64,000 bases of DNA, taken from assembly GCA_020161435.1 (NCBI GenBank), contig JAIUNV010000002.1, positions 186,001-250,000 of the forward strand, in the 5' to 3' direction. Position 1 is the stretch's first letter. Every line of letters starts with the position of its first letter. The notes beneath the pieces are model-generated. The model did not search any database. It was not told the origin of the DNA and saw nothing but the letters and a program-made list of their open reading frames with translations. This stretch comes from Bacteroidota bacterium (lineage in GTDB: Bacteria; Bacteroidota; Bacteroidia; Chitinophagales; Chitinophagaceae). Made by a program: the position numbers and the translations under genes. Below, one piece after another: positions 8,563-16,836 of the stretch.

Positions 8563-10926
8563 ATGATGAAAAAATGGCTGATGATTTGCTTCGGGATGGC
8601 CGCAACAGTGGCCCTGCAGGCGCAAGACATCCGAAACAACCCCACCAGTAACCACGGCAACAAGTTTGAGCAACTGGGCACTATACTGCCCACGCCCAAC
8701 GAGTACCGTACAGCAAGTGGTGCACCGGGCCCCAAATACTGGCAGCAGCGGGCCGATTACAAAATCACTTGCGAACTGGATGAGGCTAAGCTGGAACTGC
8801 GGGGTAAAGAAACCATTACGTATTTCAACAACAGCCCGGATGTACTCACCTACCTGTGGCTGCAATTAGACGAAAACGAACACGACCCAAAGTCTGACAA
8901 CAACGTGTTTGACGAAAGCGCCATGCGCCCCATGATGAGCTCGGCAGAACTGGCCGGTTTGGACAAAACCGCATTGCTCGAAGGCCATGGCGATAAGATT
9001 GATTATGTAAAAGATGCCACCGGAAAAGCGTTGAAGTACACCATCAACCAAACCATGATGCGCATTGACCTGCCTGTGCCCCTCAAGCCCGGCCAGCAGT
9101 ACATCCTCAATATTGGCTGGCACTACAAAATTCCTAACCGCATGACACTGGGTGGCCGCGGCGGCTATGAGTTTTTTCCAAAAGATGGCAACAATGTGTT
9201 TACCATGGCACAGTGGTTTCCCCGCCTTTGTGTGTACAGCGATTTTCAGGGATGGCAAAACCATCAGTTTACCGGCCGTGGCGAATTTGCCCTGGTGTTT
9301 GGCAACTACGATGTAGAAATGACCGTACCTGCCGACCACGTAGTAGGTGCAACCGGCGAATGCCAAAACTATCAGGCCGTGCTTACTCCAGCTCAATTTG
9401 CCCGCTGGCAAAAAGCGCAAACATCAAAAGATGTGTTGGAAGTAGTAACACTTGAAGAAGCCAAGAAAGCAGAACTGAGCAAAACATCGGCTAAAAAAAC
9501 ATGGAAGTACAAAGCCAATATGGTGCGTGACTTTGCCTGGACCAGCAGCCGCAAATTTGTATGGGATGCAATGCCCACTTACGTAGAAGGCAAAAAGGTA
9601 ATGAGCATGAGCTACTACCCCAAAGAAGCCTACAACCTGTGGCGTACTTACAGCACCAAAGTAGTGGCACACACCATTAAATCGTACAGCAAATTTTCTA
9701 TTCCTTATCCATACCCCGTGGCTATCAGCGTAGAAGCCAGCAATGGTATGGAATACCCCATGATTTGCTTCAACAACGGTCGTTGTGCAGAAGATGGTAC
9801 ATACACTGAAGCCACCAAGTACAGTATGATTGGTGTAATTGTGCACGAAGTGGGCCACAACTTCTTCCCGATGATTGTGAACAGCGACGAACGCCAGTGG
9901 AGCTGGATGGACGAAGGCCTGAACACATTTGTGCAGTACCTCACCGAAGAATTGTTTGATAACAAATATCCAAGCCGTCGTGGGCCGGCATGGGCTATTG
10001 TTGACTACATGAAGCTCCCCAAAAACCAGCTGGAGCCCATTATGACCAACAGTGAAAACATTGTACAGTTTGGCCCCAACGCTTACAGCAAACCAGCCAC
10101 CGGCCTCAATATTTTGCGTGAAACCATCATGGGCCGTGAGCTGTTCGATTTCGCCTTCCGTGAGTATGCACGGCGTTGGGCATTCAAACATCCTACTCCG
10201 GCCGATTTATTCCGTACTATGGAAGATGCCAGCGCCGTAGACCTCGATTGGTTCTGGCGTGGTTGGTTCTACAGCATCGATGCCTGCGATATTTCGCTGG
10301 ACAGTGTTCGTGCCTTTAAGGTAAATGAGAACATAAGTGCACCGATGGCCCGTGGTGGCAAAGACACTATTTATGTAGCCAAACCCATGGTGAATACTTT
10401 TGAAGACATTTCTAAAATCCGCAACCGCGAAGACAAGAGCATTGTATTTGAAACAGACCGCGACACCACCCTGCGTGACTTTTATTATTACTATGCCCGT
10501 GGCCAAAAGAAAATAGACAACAGCCCCATCATCAGAGACAGAATGGCTCCTGAAGCAGTTACTGCCGATGATTTGGCGCCATACAAAGACAAGTGGTTTT
10601 ATGAGCTCCGTCTTTCTAACAAAGGCGGTTTGGTAATGCCTGTAATTATTGAATGGACTTATGCTGATGGCAGCAAGGAAACGGAAAAAATACCTGCGGA
10701 AATCTGGCGTAAAAATGAACTGCAGATTACTAAGGCTTTCATGAAAAACAAAGAGGTAACTGCTATTGTCATTGACCCTATGCGTGAAACTGCCGACATT
10801 AACGAAGCCAACAACCGTTGGCCTTCGATGGGTGCTCCGAGCCGTTTCCAACTGTTCAAGGGTGGCTTCCGCAACCGCAATGCCGGTGCTGCTTTGCCCA
10901 ACCCCATGCAGCGGGAAATTAAATAA
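8563..10926 (+). CDS. Secreted M1-family zinc metallopeptidase
   Basis: A 787-residue protein with a signal peptide (MMKKWLMICFGMAATVALQAQ). It has the gluzincin site: HEVGH with His428, Glu429 and His432, and a third ligand Glu451 in WMDEGLNTF, spaced HExxH-18-E as in M1. A substrate-recognition loop NGMEYPM (about 394-400) stands where classical aminopeptidases have GxMEN. The N-terminal beta domain and C-terminal extension match the Bacteroidota M1 subgroup with YfhO-like tails. It probably trims peptides outside the cytoplasm, in the periplasm or at the outer membrane. A strong terminator follows. The start could also be the second Met at 8566. Confidence 0.92.
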   Translation: MMKKWLMICFGMAATVALQAQDIRNNPTSNHGNKFEQLGTILPTPNEYRTASGAPGPKYWQQRADYKITCELDEAKLELRGKETITYFNNSPDVLTYLWLQLDENEHDPKSDNNVFDESAMRPMMSSAELAGLDKTALLEGHGDKIDYVKDATGKALKYTINQTMMRIDLPVPLKPGQQYILNIGWHYKIPNRMTLGGRGGYEFFPKDGNNVFTMAQWFPRLCVYSDFQGWQNHQFTGRGEFALVFGNYDVEMTVPADHVVGATGECQNYQAVLTPAQFARWQKAQTSKDVLEVVTLEEAKKAELSKTSAKKTWKYKANMVRDFAWTSSRKFVWDAMPTYVEGKKVMSMSYYPKEAYNLWRTYSTKVVAHTIKSYSKFSIPYPYPVAISVEASNGMEYPMICFNNGRCAEDGTYTEATKYSMIGVIVHEVGHNFFPMIVNSDERQWSWMDEGLNTFVQYLTEELFDNKYPSRRGPAWAIVDYMKLPKNQLEPIMTNSENIVQFGPNAYSKPATGLNILRETIMGRELFDFAFREYARRWAFKHPTPADLFRTMEDASAVDLDWFWRGWFYSIDACDISLDSVRAFKVNENISAPMARGGKDTIYVAKPMVNTFEDISKIRNREDKSIVFETDRDTTLRDFYYYYARGQKKIDNSPIIRDRMAPEAVTADDLAPYKDKWFYELRLSNKGGLVMPVIIEWTYADGSKETEKIPAEIWRKNELQITKAFMKNKEVTAIVIDPMRETADINEANNRWPSMGAPSRFQLFKGGFRNRNAGAALPNPMQREIK

Positions 10927-10945
10927 GCATGACTGTATGAAATGT

Positions 10946-10976
10946 AAAAAGCCCTTCTGATGAGAAGGGCTTTTTT
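10946..10976 (+). terminator. Rho-independent terminator after the M1 peptidase gene
   Basis: Perfect stem AGCCCTTCT / AGAAGGGCT with a GATG loop, flanked by an A-run and a T6 tract. The symmetry would also allow it to work from the other strand. Confidence 0.9.
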
Positions 10977-11058
10977 AATGCACTGACTTTTTGGCTTCAA
11001 CATTCACATTGTAAAAACCCAATGCTGGCAAGGCTTTTAGCAGGGCAGAAAAAAATTT

Positions 11059-11088
11059 TTTGTCAATAAATCTGTACCCCTACTTTTG
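11059..11088 (+). promoter_or_regulatory. Bacteroidota-type promoter of tRNA-Ser
   Basis: TTTG at 11059-11062, an 18-nt spacer, then TACTTTTG at 11081-11088, an exact -33/-7 match. The mature tRNA begins 5 nt after the -7 box, so the transcript starts at or just before the 5' end of the tRNA. The -7 box is preceded by CCCC, a context shared with other promoters here. Confidence 0.85.
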
Positions 11089-11092
11089 CCGC

Positions 11093-11177
11093 GGAGAGAT
11101 GGCAGAGCGGTCGAATGCGGCGGTCTTGAAAACCGTTGACTGTCAAAGGTCCGGGGGTTCGAATCCCTCTCTCTCCG
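11093..11177 (+). tRNA. tRNA-Ser (anticodon UGA)
   Basis: A seven-base acceptor stem GGAGAGA pairs with TCTCTCC and is followed by discriminator G. The anticodon stem GCGGT/ACCGT closes the loop CTTGAAA, giving anticodon TGA. A long variable arm typical of class II tRNAs (Ser/Leu) follows, then the T arm GGGGG-TTCGAAT-CCCTC. CCA is not encoded. A terminator lies directly downstream. Confidence 0.95.
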
Positions 11178-11182
11178 CCCTT

Positions 11183-11211
11183 AAAAGCCTCAGCAATGCT
11201 GAGGCTTTTTT
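11183..11211 (+). terminator. Terminator after tRNA-Ser
   Basis: Stem AAGCCTCAGC / GCTGAGGCTT with an AAT loop and a T6 run, a few bases downstream of the tRNA 3' end. Confidence 0.9.
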
Positions 11212-11320
11212 GTTGGCCTATTGCCAGCCATGGTTGCCATACTTTTTTGCAAATCTCTTAGTATCTATCTATTGTTTTTCATTCGATGCAGTTATCTTAC
11301 TACCCTCAATCCTTGGAAAG

Positions 11321-11821
11321 ATGAAATACATCATTACCTGCTGTCTAATGTTGGTATTCAGTGTTTTTGGCAACGCCCAAAAAATTGTCATGAGAGTGGG
11401 GTACACTCAGGGGGGAACCCCTCCCGAAACCGGCGAAGTGGTAAAGGCACTGGAGTTTAAAATTGCAGCTGCCGTAACGTACGGAACTGGTACAGGTGCT
11501 TCAGTAGGTAAAGCTCAGCCAGGCACTTTATTCATCAAAAAAGATATTGATTCTTCCGCCAATCCATTGTTCAGGCGATTAGTAATGGGGCAGTCTTTCC
11601 CCAGTATTGTTTTTGATTATTATGATGACAAAAACACCAACTATTACAGTATCACCATCACAGAAGCTTTTGTGACCAACCTTGAATTTCTGACGCCCGA
11701 ATGCCCCTCTTGTTTGAAGCTGGAAAACCTGATAGGTTTTGTTTTTAAAACGATCAAGCTGGAGGATAAAATCAAAAAGACAAATATTATCTGGGACATT
11801 TCACTAATGAGAATCTTTTAA
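11321..11821 (+). CDS. Exported Hcp-like protein (type VI tube-protein fold)
   Basis: A 166-residue protein with a clear Sec signal peptide (MKYIITCCLMLVFSVFGNAQ). The mature part resembles Hcp tube proteins: an opening strand (IVMRVGYT), a central GKAQPGTLFIKKDIDSS segment like the GKxxxxDLSFTKxxDKSS region of Hcp, then LFRRLVMGQSFPSIVFDYYD and a closing strand FVFKTIKLED. No other type VI genes lie in the window, and true Hcp proteins are cytoplasmic and lack signal peptides, so a secreted relative is more likely than a T6SS component. The open frame begins at 11060 inside the tRNA promoter; the ATG at 11321 gives the signal peptide. The next gene starts 3 nt after its stop, implying an operon. 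Confidence 0.7.
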   Translation: MKYIITCCLMLVFSVFGNAQKIVMRVGYTQGGTPPETGEVVKALEFKIAAAVTYGTGTGASVGKAQPGTLFIKKDIDSSANPLFRRLVMGQSFPSIVFDYYDDKNTNYYSITITEAFVTNLEFLTPECPSCLKLENLIGFVFKTIKLEDKIKKTNIIWDISLMRIF

Positions 11822-11824
11822 CAA

Positions 11825-12226
11825 ATGAAAGTTCTGCTCATTTTTTTCCTGCTGTTTTGCGGTGCAGATGCCTTGGCGCAAATAGGGAAAGTCGACATCG
11901 GTAAATCTACCATTGGCCAAACAGATTTTAGTCCTGCCATTATTGCACAAGCTAGCACCACTGTATGCAGCATGCCGAATAGTTGTGGTAATTCCACGGG
12001 CTGTCCCATCTACATTTTTACGGGCGAAGGCGATTGGCGCATTCCTGGCAACTGGGCTGGTGGAAATATGCCGCCAGTTGAAATACCCAATTGTTACCAA
12101 ATCATCATTAACCCCGTCAGCAACAAAAGTGTATTGGTGAATCCACAAACATTTTATACCGGCAGCAAACTACATGTAATGCCAGGTAAAACGTTGATTG
12201 TACCGGGCAATATATTTGTGCAGTAA
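11825..12226 (+). CDS. Small secreted protein with an adhesin-like strand motif
   Basis: A 133-residue protein with a signal peptide (MKVLLIFFLLFCGADALAQ). The mature part has four cysteines in a short stretch (VCSMPNSCGNSTGCP and a later NCYQ) and a GDWRIPGNWAGGNMPP segment, then alternating strands ending LHVMPGKTLIVPGNIFVQ. Such W-x-x-PGNWxGG plus parallel-strand patterns recur in large Bacteroidota surface proteins, so this may be a fragment-like unit of that fold. I recognise no named family. It follows the Hcp-like gene by 3 nt and ends 8 nt before the convergent mutS2-like gene, with no terminator between. Confidence 0.6.
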   Translation: MKVLLIFFLLFCGADALAQIGKVDIGKSTIGQTDFSPAIIAQASTTVCSMPNSCGNSTGCPIYIFTGEGDWRIPGNWAGGNMPPVEIPNCYQIIINPVSNKSVLVNPQTFYTGSKLHVMPGKTLIVPGNIFVQ

Positions 12227-12234
12227 ATATTGGA

Positions 12235-14352
12235 TTACTTCGTCGCTTCTTCCTCCACTGGTTTCTCAATTACTTTCACCAGCTCGGCCACATCTATGGT
12301 AATGGGAATGACACCTACTTGCACAATGGCCTTCTTGCCTCGTATTTCTTTTACCAAACCCACCTGCCGGTTTTTCTTCATTTTCACTTTGTCGCCTTCG
12401 GCAATGGGGTCAGCAGTTTCGGTGTATTTGCTGTCTACTTTTTTATCTTTCTTTTCGGCTACCTGCTTTTCTTTCTGCTTAAACAGCAAAGCATGAATGA
12501 GCTTAACCACTTCCTCTTTGTTGTCGGTTTTGCGCCACTCTATCACCATCGCTTTCAGCTTTCGCTCCATTTCTTTCAGATAAGTGAGCTGCTCTTCCCT
12601 GAACTTATTTTGCTGCTTCAACAGTTCCACTTGCTGCTGATGTTTTTCGCGGTTCATCACTTTCTCCATCTCTTTTTTCAACCGCTCATTTTCTTTCATC
12701 AGCTTGTGCAGCTCTGCTTCCCGTACCTCCAACCGTTGCAGGTCTTGCTCGGTGCGGTTCAGCAGTTTATCGAGGGTAAAATGATCTTCATCTACCAGCT
12801 TGCGGGCACGGGCTATCAAAGCCTTTGGCAAGCCAATTCTTTCGGCAATGGAAAACGTATAACTGCTGCCGGGTTTGCCTACCACCAACCGGTACAGCGG
12901 CGTCAGTTTTTCTTCATCAAACTGCATGGCCCCGTTGATGATACCGGGCACCCGGTTGGCCATCACTTTCAGGTTGAGGTAATGCGTGGTTACTACGCCC
13001 ATGCTGTGTTTGCGGGCCAGTTCTTCCATTATCACTTCAGCAAAAGAACCACCCAAATTAGGATCACTACCGCTACCCAGCTCATCAATAAAAAACATGG
13101 TTTTGCCATTGGCCAACTCTAGAAAATATTTCATGTGTTGCAAATGGCTGCTGTATGTACTCAACTCAAATTCGATGCTTTGCGTATCGCCAATGTGTAT
13201 GAAGAGTTGTTTGAAAATTCCCATCACACTATCGGCCTGCATGGGCACCAGTAAACCCGCCTGCAACATCATTTGGCAAAGGCCGATGGTTTTCATCGTC
13301 ACCGTTTTACCACCGGCGTTGGGCCCGCTGATAACGAGGATGCGTCCTTTATCATCCAGTTTTAAATTGAGCGGCACCGTTTCTTTACCGCTCTGCTTGT
13401 TGTACAAATACAACAGCGGATGATAGGCTTTCTTCAATTCGATATGCGCCTTGTTTACCACATTGGGCATTTGCGCATTCATATCCACCGCCAGCTTGGC
13501 TTTGGCACGGATATAATCAAACTCGCCAATGATGTCGAGATAGGTTTGCATCAATGCAGCATACGGTTGCAGGCTGGCCGTGAGCTGACGCAAAATGCGT
13601 TGCACTTCTTTGTGCTCTTCATTTTCCAACGAAAAAATTTCGTTGTTCAGCGCTGTGGTTTCTTCGGGTTCAATAAAGGCTGTTTGGCGGCTGTCGCTCT
13701 CGCCATGCAGTACGCCTTTAATCATACGTTTGTTTTCGGCAAATACTGCGAGCACTCTCCTGCCATTCAAAAAACTTTCTTCAATATCGGCAAGGTAACC
13801 TTGCTTGTTCATCTTCTGAATGATGCGATCAAACACCCGTCGCAGCTCGTTGCGTTTGCGGTAAAGGCTTTGGCGTATGCGTTGCAAATCTTCGCTGGCA
13901 TCGTCTTTTACCACACCCAGTTCATCCACCACGGCATCAATCATTTCCCGAATCACTTTTTCGTAGTAGCTATTGTTTACTACCAACGTGAGTGCAGGAA
14001 ATGCCAACCGACGTTCGCTATCAAACCAGCGGAAAATATTGCCAGCAGTTTCGAGCAGTTTGCGAATGAGCACCCATTGCTCACCCGTAAGCATGGCACC
14101 GGGTATGCTCAGCAGTTTCAGGTCTTTCTCTAGGTTCTTATGAAAATCGCCGGGAAAATATTGGGCCGTTTGCAGCAGCAACATGAACTCATGTGTTTGC
14201 CGCAATTCCGTTTCAATGTATTGTATATGCGTATGTATGCGCATGTGCTCCACTTTGTGGTGGGCATACGCCGTTTTCACATGATTCAACAACAGCTGTT
14301 GCACCTTGTCGAACTCCAACTGAACCATCGCACTTTCAGGATATAACCGCAT
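12235..14352 (-). CDS. MutS2-type DNA-binding ATPase without Smr domain
   Basis: A 705-residue protein. It has the MutS core/clamp region (about 1-320), an ABC-type ATPase with Walker A GPNAGGKT at residues 343-350 and Walker B MFFIDELGSGSD (about 422), then a charged coiled-coil (about 520-640: repeated Glu/Lys/Arg) and a C-terminal KOW-like patch (EGDKVKMKKNRQVGLVKEI). Family MutS2 proteins are usually near 780 residues and end in an Smr nuclease domain. Here the sequence ends EKPVEEEATK with no Smr motif, so nuclease activity is not expected. It may act in recombination suppression or on stalled ribosomes like other MutS2 proteins. The transcript would be convergent with the small secreted gene. 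Confidence 0.85.
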   Translation of the reverse strand: MRLYPESAMVQLEFDKVQQLLLNHVKTAYAHHKVEHMRIHTHIQYIETELRQTHEFMLLLQTAQYFPGDFHKNLEKDLKLLSIPGAMLTGEQWVLIRKLLETAGNIFRWFDSERRLAFPALTLVVNNSYYEKVIREMIDAVVDELGVVKDDASEDLQRIRQSLYRKRNELRRVFDRIIQKMNKQGYLADIEESFLNGRRVLAVFAENKRMIKGVLHGESDSRQTAFIEPEETTALNNEIFSLENEEHKEVQRILRQLTASLQPYAALMQTYLDIIGEFDYIRAKAKLAVDMNAQMPNVVNKAHIELKKAYHPLLYLYNKQSGKETVPLNLKLDDKGRILVISGPNAGGKTVTMKTIGLCQMMLQAGLLVPMQADSVMGIFKQLFIHIGDTQSIEFELSTYSSHLQHMKYFLELANGKTMFFIDELGSGSDPNLGGSFAEVIMEELARKHSMGVVTTHYLNLKVMANRVPGIINGAMQFDEEKLTPLYRLVVGKPGSSYTFSIAERIGLPKALIARARKLVDEDHFTLDKLLNRTEQDLQRLEVREAELHKLMKENERLKKEMEKVMNREKHQQQVELLKQQNKFREEQLTYLKEMERKLKAMVIEWRKTDNKEEVVKLIHALLFKQKEKQVAEKKDKKVDSKYTETADPIAEGDKVKMKKNRQVGLVKEIRGKKAIVQVGVIPITIDVAELVKVIEKPVEEEATK

Positions 14353-14520
14353 ACAACTTGCTTCGCATCACTTTTTTTGCTGCGCAAAAGTGAGTAAAAA
14401 TGAGGGAACCACCACTCTTGTGCAGGAAACCGCCCGGGCAATCTATTTTTTGTGAGCAAATGCATACCAAATCAAGCTTGACGAATCCCTACTTTTACGG
14501 CCCTTCGCTCCCATTATTTC

Positions 14521-15477
14521 ATGACAACGCCCCCTCCATATTGGTTGCCATTGCGCCTGTCGGCCACCGCACAAATCTTACAACTTAGCTGGCTGTTCAC
14601 TCAGCAACATCGTTTTACCGAGCCTTTTTTTGACGACAGCATTGCTGTTTGCAAAAGACTGTTTGCTGAAAACAAAGCCACCAACAAACCGCTCACCGGT
14701 ATTGAAGTATTGCTGCAACCTACGCCCATTCCTGCGGCAAAAACATCCGTCATTGTGCATCATGTCTCCCGCTGCGGCTCTACATTGATTGCACAACTAA
14801 TGGCATTGAATGAGCAAATGATAGTACTATCGGAAGTACCCGTGCTCGACGATGTGTTGCAACTTTTGCCTGAGCAGAAAAAGCCCGTCTATTTTAATGC
14901 TGCGCTGCAGTGGCTATCGCAGTGCCGCATAGGTACCGAGCAGCAGGTGTTGGTTAAAGCCGATGCCTGGCAGTTGTTTCAGCATGAGCATATAAAAAAG
15001 AGTTGCCCCGATGCAGCATATGTGTTGCTGTACCGCCATCCCTACGAAGTATGGCAATCGCATCAAAAAAGCCGCGGCATGCACATGGTACCGGGCATGT
15101 TGCCTGCAAATGCATTGCCAGCACCTGCACATGATTTATCGCCCGGCGATTTGGATGGTTACTGTGCTCATGTACTCGAACATTACTTCCGAAGTATGTA
15201 CCAACTAGCGGTTGATCATCCGCAATATTTATTGCTGAACTATGTCCAAGGCCCCATGGCGCTGACATTACAAACCGCACAACATGCAGGCATTGCCTTA
15301 AGCGAAACTTTGCTGGCGCAAATGCAAACCAGAAGCCAGTTTCATGCCAAGCGGCCCGGCGAAGCTTTTGCTGAAAAAATGAATCATCAATCCATACCCG
15401 AAAGCCTTGCTACGGCAATGGCTTATTATCATCAGCTGGAGGCATTGCGCCTGCAGCAATCAATTGCCCGTAAATAA
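14521..15477 (+). CDS. Sulfotransferase-family protein
   Basis: A 318-residue protein with the PAPS-binding signature of sulfotransferases. The 5'-phosphosulfate loop is VIVHHVSRCGSTLIAQLM (RCGST at 84-88). The 3'-phosphate region is YVLLYRHPYEVWQSHQKSRG (Arg and Ser in the expected positions). The acceptor is unknown: it could be a carbohydrate, a lipid or a peptide side chain. The gene converges on, and overlaps by 68 nt, a gene for APS kinase, which makes PAPS precursor. This supports a true sulfotransferase. No signal peptide or membrane segment is seen, so it acts in the cytoplasm. Confidence 0.78.
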   Translation: MTTPPPYWLPLRLSATAQILQLSWLFTQQHRFTEPFFDDSIAVCKRLFAENKATNKPLTGIEVLLQPTPIPAAKTSVIVHHVSRCGSTLIAQLMALNEQMIVLSEVPVLDDVLQLLPEQKKPVYFNAALQWLSQCRIGTEQQVLVKADAWQLFQHEHIKKSCPDAAYVLLYRHPYEVWQSHQKSRGMHMVPGMLPANALPAPAHDLSPGDLDGYCAHVLEHYFRSMYQLAVDHPQYLLLNYVQGPMALTLQTAQHAGIALSETLLAQMQTRSQFHAKRPGEAFAEKMNHQSIPESLATAMAYYHQLEALRLQQSIARK

Positions 15478-15976
15478 AAGCAAACAGAATTTCTGCTGCT
15501 TCTTCCACGCTGTGCAAGTGCGTAGGCAGGTGAACATGCGGATTTTCGGGAGCCTCATACACATCATTCACGCCCGTGAGGTTATGCAGCTTATCGGGAT
15601 GACCTTCGGGCAGCAAAGCACGTTTGTACAAACCCTTGGTGTCGCGGCTGATGAGGGTGAGCAAAGCACAATCAACCCAAACCGTGTAAGCACCGTACTC
15701 TTTTTCTATTTGCTCCCGTACGGTAGCAAAAGGATTGATAACGGCCAGCAATACCACAGCTCCTGCCTGGCTTTTTTCATGCGCCAATCTGGCCAGTCGC
15801 CGCACATTTTCCTGCCGGTCTGCTGCAGAAAATCCGAGATCGGCACACAGCGTTTTGCGATATACATCCCCATCAATAATGAGGTGGGCTATTTGCAATT
15901 GTTGCAACTTTTCTGCCACCGCATGGGCAAGTGTGGTTTTACCGGCACCGGATAATCCGGTGAATTGAACAATCAT
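15410..15976 (-). CDS. cysC: Adenylylsulfate (APS) kinase
   Basis: A 188-residue protein that phosphorylates APS to PAPS. All family motifs are present: Walker A GLSGAGKTT (7-15), DGDVYR (35-40), DLGFSAADRQENVRR (46-60), NPFATVRE, RDTKGLYKRA and LTGVNDVYEAPENP. It is a stand-alone kinase; no ATP sulfurylase (cysD/cysN or sat) is seen nearby. Its ATG overlaps the stop of the upstream hydroxylase gene by 4 nt (ATGA), so the two are translationally coupled. Its last 68 nt overlap the tail of the convergent sulfotransferase gene. Local PAPS supply for that enzyme is the obvious reading. Confidence 0.9.
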   Translation of the reverse strand: MIVQFTGLSGAGKTTLAHAVAEKLQQLQIAHLIIDGDVYRKTLCADLGFSAADRQENVRRLARLAHEKSQAGAVVLLAVINPFATVREQIEKEYGAYTVWVDCALLTLISRDTKGLYKRALLPEGHPDKLHNLTGVNDVYEAPENPHVHLPTHLHSVEEAAEILFAFIYGQLIAAGAMPPADDNKPLP

Positions 15977-16695
15977 GAAATAGCATTGGAGGATGAAGCA
16001 GTCAAATGTACTTGCAAGGCTGCTGCCAAATCATCGGCCAGATTGATGGATGTAGCAGTGCCTTGCTCTCGTAGTGCTGCTATAACAGCCTGCTGTTGCT
16101 GTATAGCCGCAGCATCAACTGCTGCCATAAAACGGGTAGCGTTGGCCATGGTTTGTTGCAGCCAGTCATTCACCACACAATCAATTACCAAATGAATACG
16201 GTCGATGTTGCTTTCATTTACCACCGAATGAGGCAGGTTGGCATTGAGGTACCAGCATTCGCCGGCAGGCATATGCATGGCTTGTCCGTCGATGGTAAAA
16301 ACTACTTTGGGATGCGTAAAAATGGGCAGGTGCAATCTGGCTTCGCCCTGCTCAAAAGACAATTCTCTGTCGCGGTGGGTTTTGATGACCGCACCAGCGG
16401 CAAGGTTCAGCAGTCGCACCGACATCACAGTACCAGGCAATGCCTCCACCCATGCTTCAATGCTGGGTAGTTCCTGCATCAGCGGCGTGTTGGCATAGGT
16501 TTCAGCGCCCACAGCATCGGGCACCACATGGCCGGTTTCGCCACCCGGCGACCGCAAGGCCAGCGCAGTCCACGAACCTTCGTAATGCAGCTGATTGAAA
16601 TGCGGCAACCACTGCTGCTGCAGTTGTTGCACCTCGGTTTGCATTTGCTGCCAGGGATAGCTCAGGGGTAGTTTGGCGTGTGAAATAATCTGCAT
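15973..16695 (-). CDS. Aspartyl/asparaginyl beta-hydroxylase-domain protein
   Basis: A 240-residue Fe(II)/2-oxoglutarate-type oxygenase of the AspH family. The iron-site segment is VIKTHRDRELS (His107, with Asp109 nearby), the second His is in LPHSVVNES (His156), and the 2-oxoglutarate Arg is in DRIHLVID (Arg166). The intervening RLHLPIFTHPKVVFTIDG strand is typical. The last 60 or so residues are Ala/Gln-rich helices of unknown role. It is the first gene of a two-gene unit with cysC. Targets in bacteria are largely unknown. With a PAPS maker and a sulfotransferase beside it, it may oxidise a substrate that is then sulfated; that is inference. Confidence 0.82.
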   Translation of the reverse strand: MQIISHAKLPLSYPWQQMQTEVQQLQQQWLPHFNQLHYEGSWTALALRSPGGETGHVVPDAVGAETYANTPLMQELPSIEAWVEALPGTVMSVRLLNLAAGAVIKTHRDRELSFEQGEARLHLPIFTHPKVVFTIDGQAMHMPAGECWYLNANLPHSVVNESNIDRIHLVIDCVVNDWLQQTMANATRFMAAVDAAAIQQQQAVIAALREQGTATSINLADDLAAALQVHLTASSSNAIS

Positions 16696-16807
16696 GATGG
16701 CACCAAATTAAAGGCTTCGCATTTGCAGTAGCAAAAATTACAAGCTGGCTTCATTTGCCAAATGCGGAACCAGACGCCAACTCTTGCTTGTACAGCTGCA
16801 TTCCCTG

Positions 16808-16815
16808 TACATTTG
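16808..16815 (+). promoter_or_regulatory. -7 box (TACATTTG) of the DUF2911 gene
   Basis: Exact TAnnTTTG, 21 nt before the ATG at 16837. A near -33 element CTTG lies 17 nt upstream at 16787-16790. This position supports the ATG at 16837 over the longer open frame. Confidence 0.55.
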
Positions 16816-16836
16816 CGCCAAACATCAGATAGCATT

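Noticed and set aside
9424..10191. A 255-codon frame antisense to the M1 peptidase
   Set aside because: It mirrors a well-supported gene, has no family motif and is His/Val-rich as expected of an antisense shadow.
11321..11821. Part of a type VI secretion locus
   Set aside because: Only the Hcp-like protein is present, with a signal peptide and no sheath, baseplate or ClpV genes nearby.
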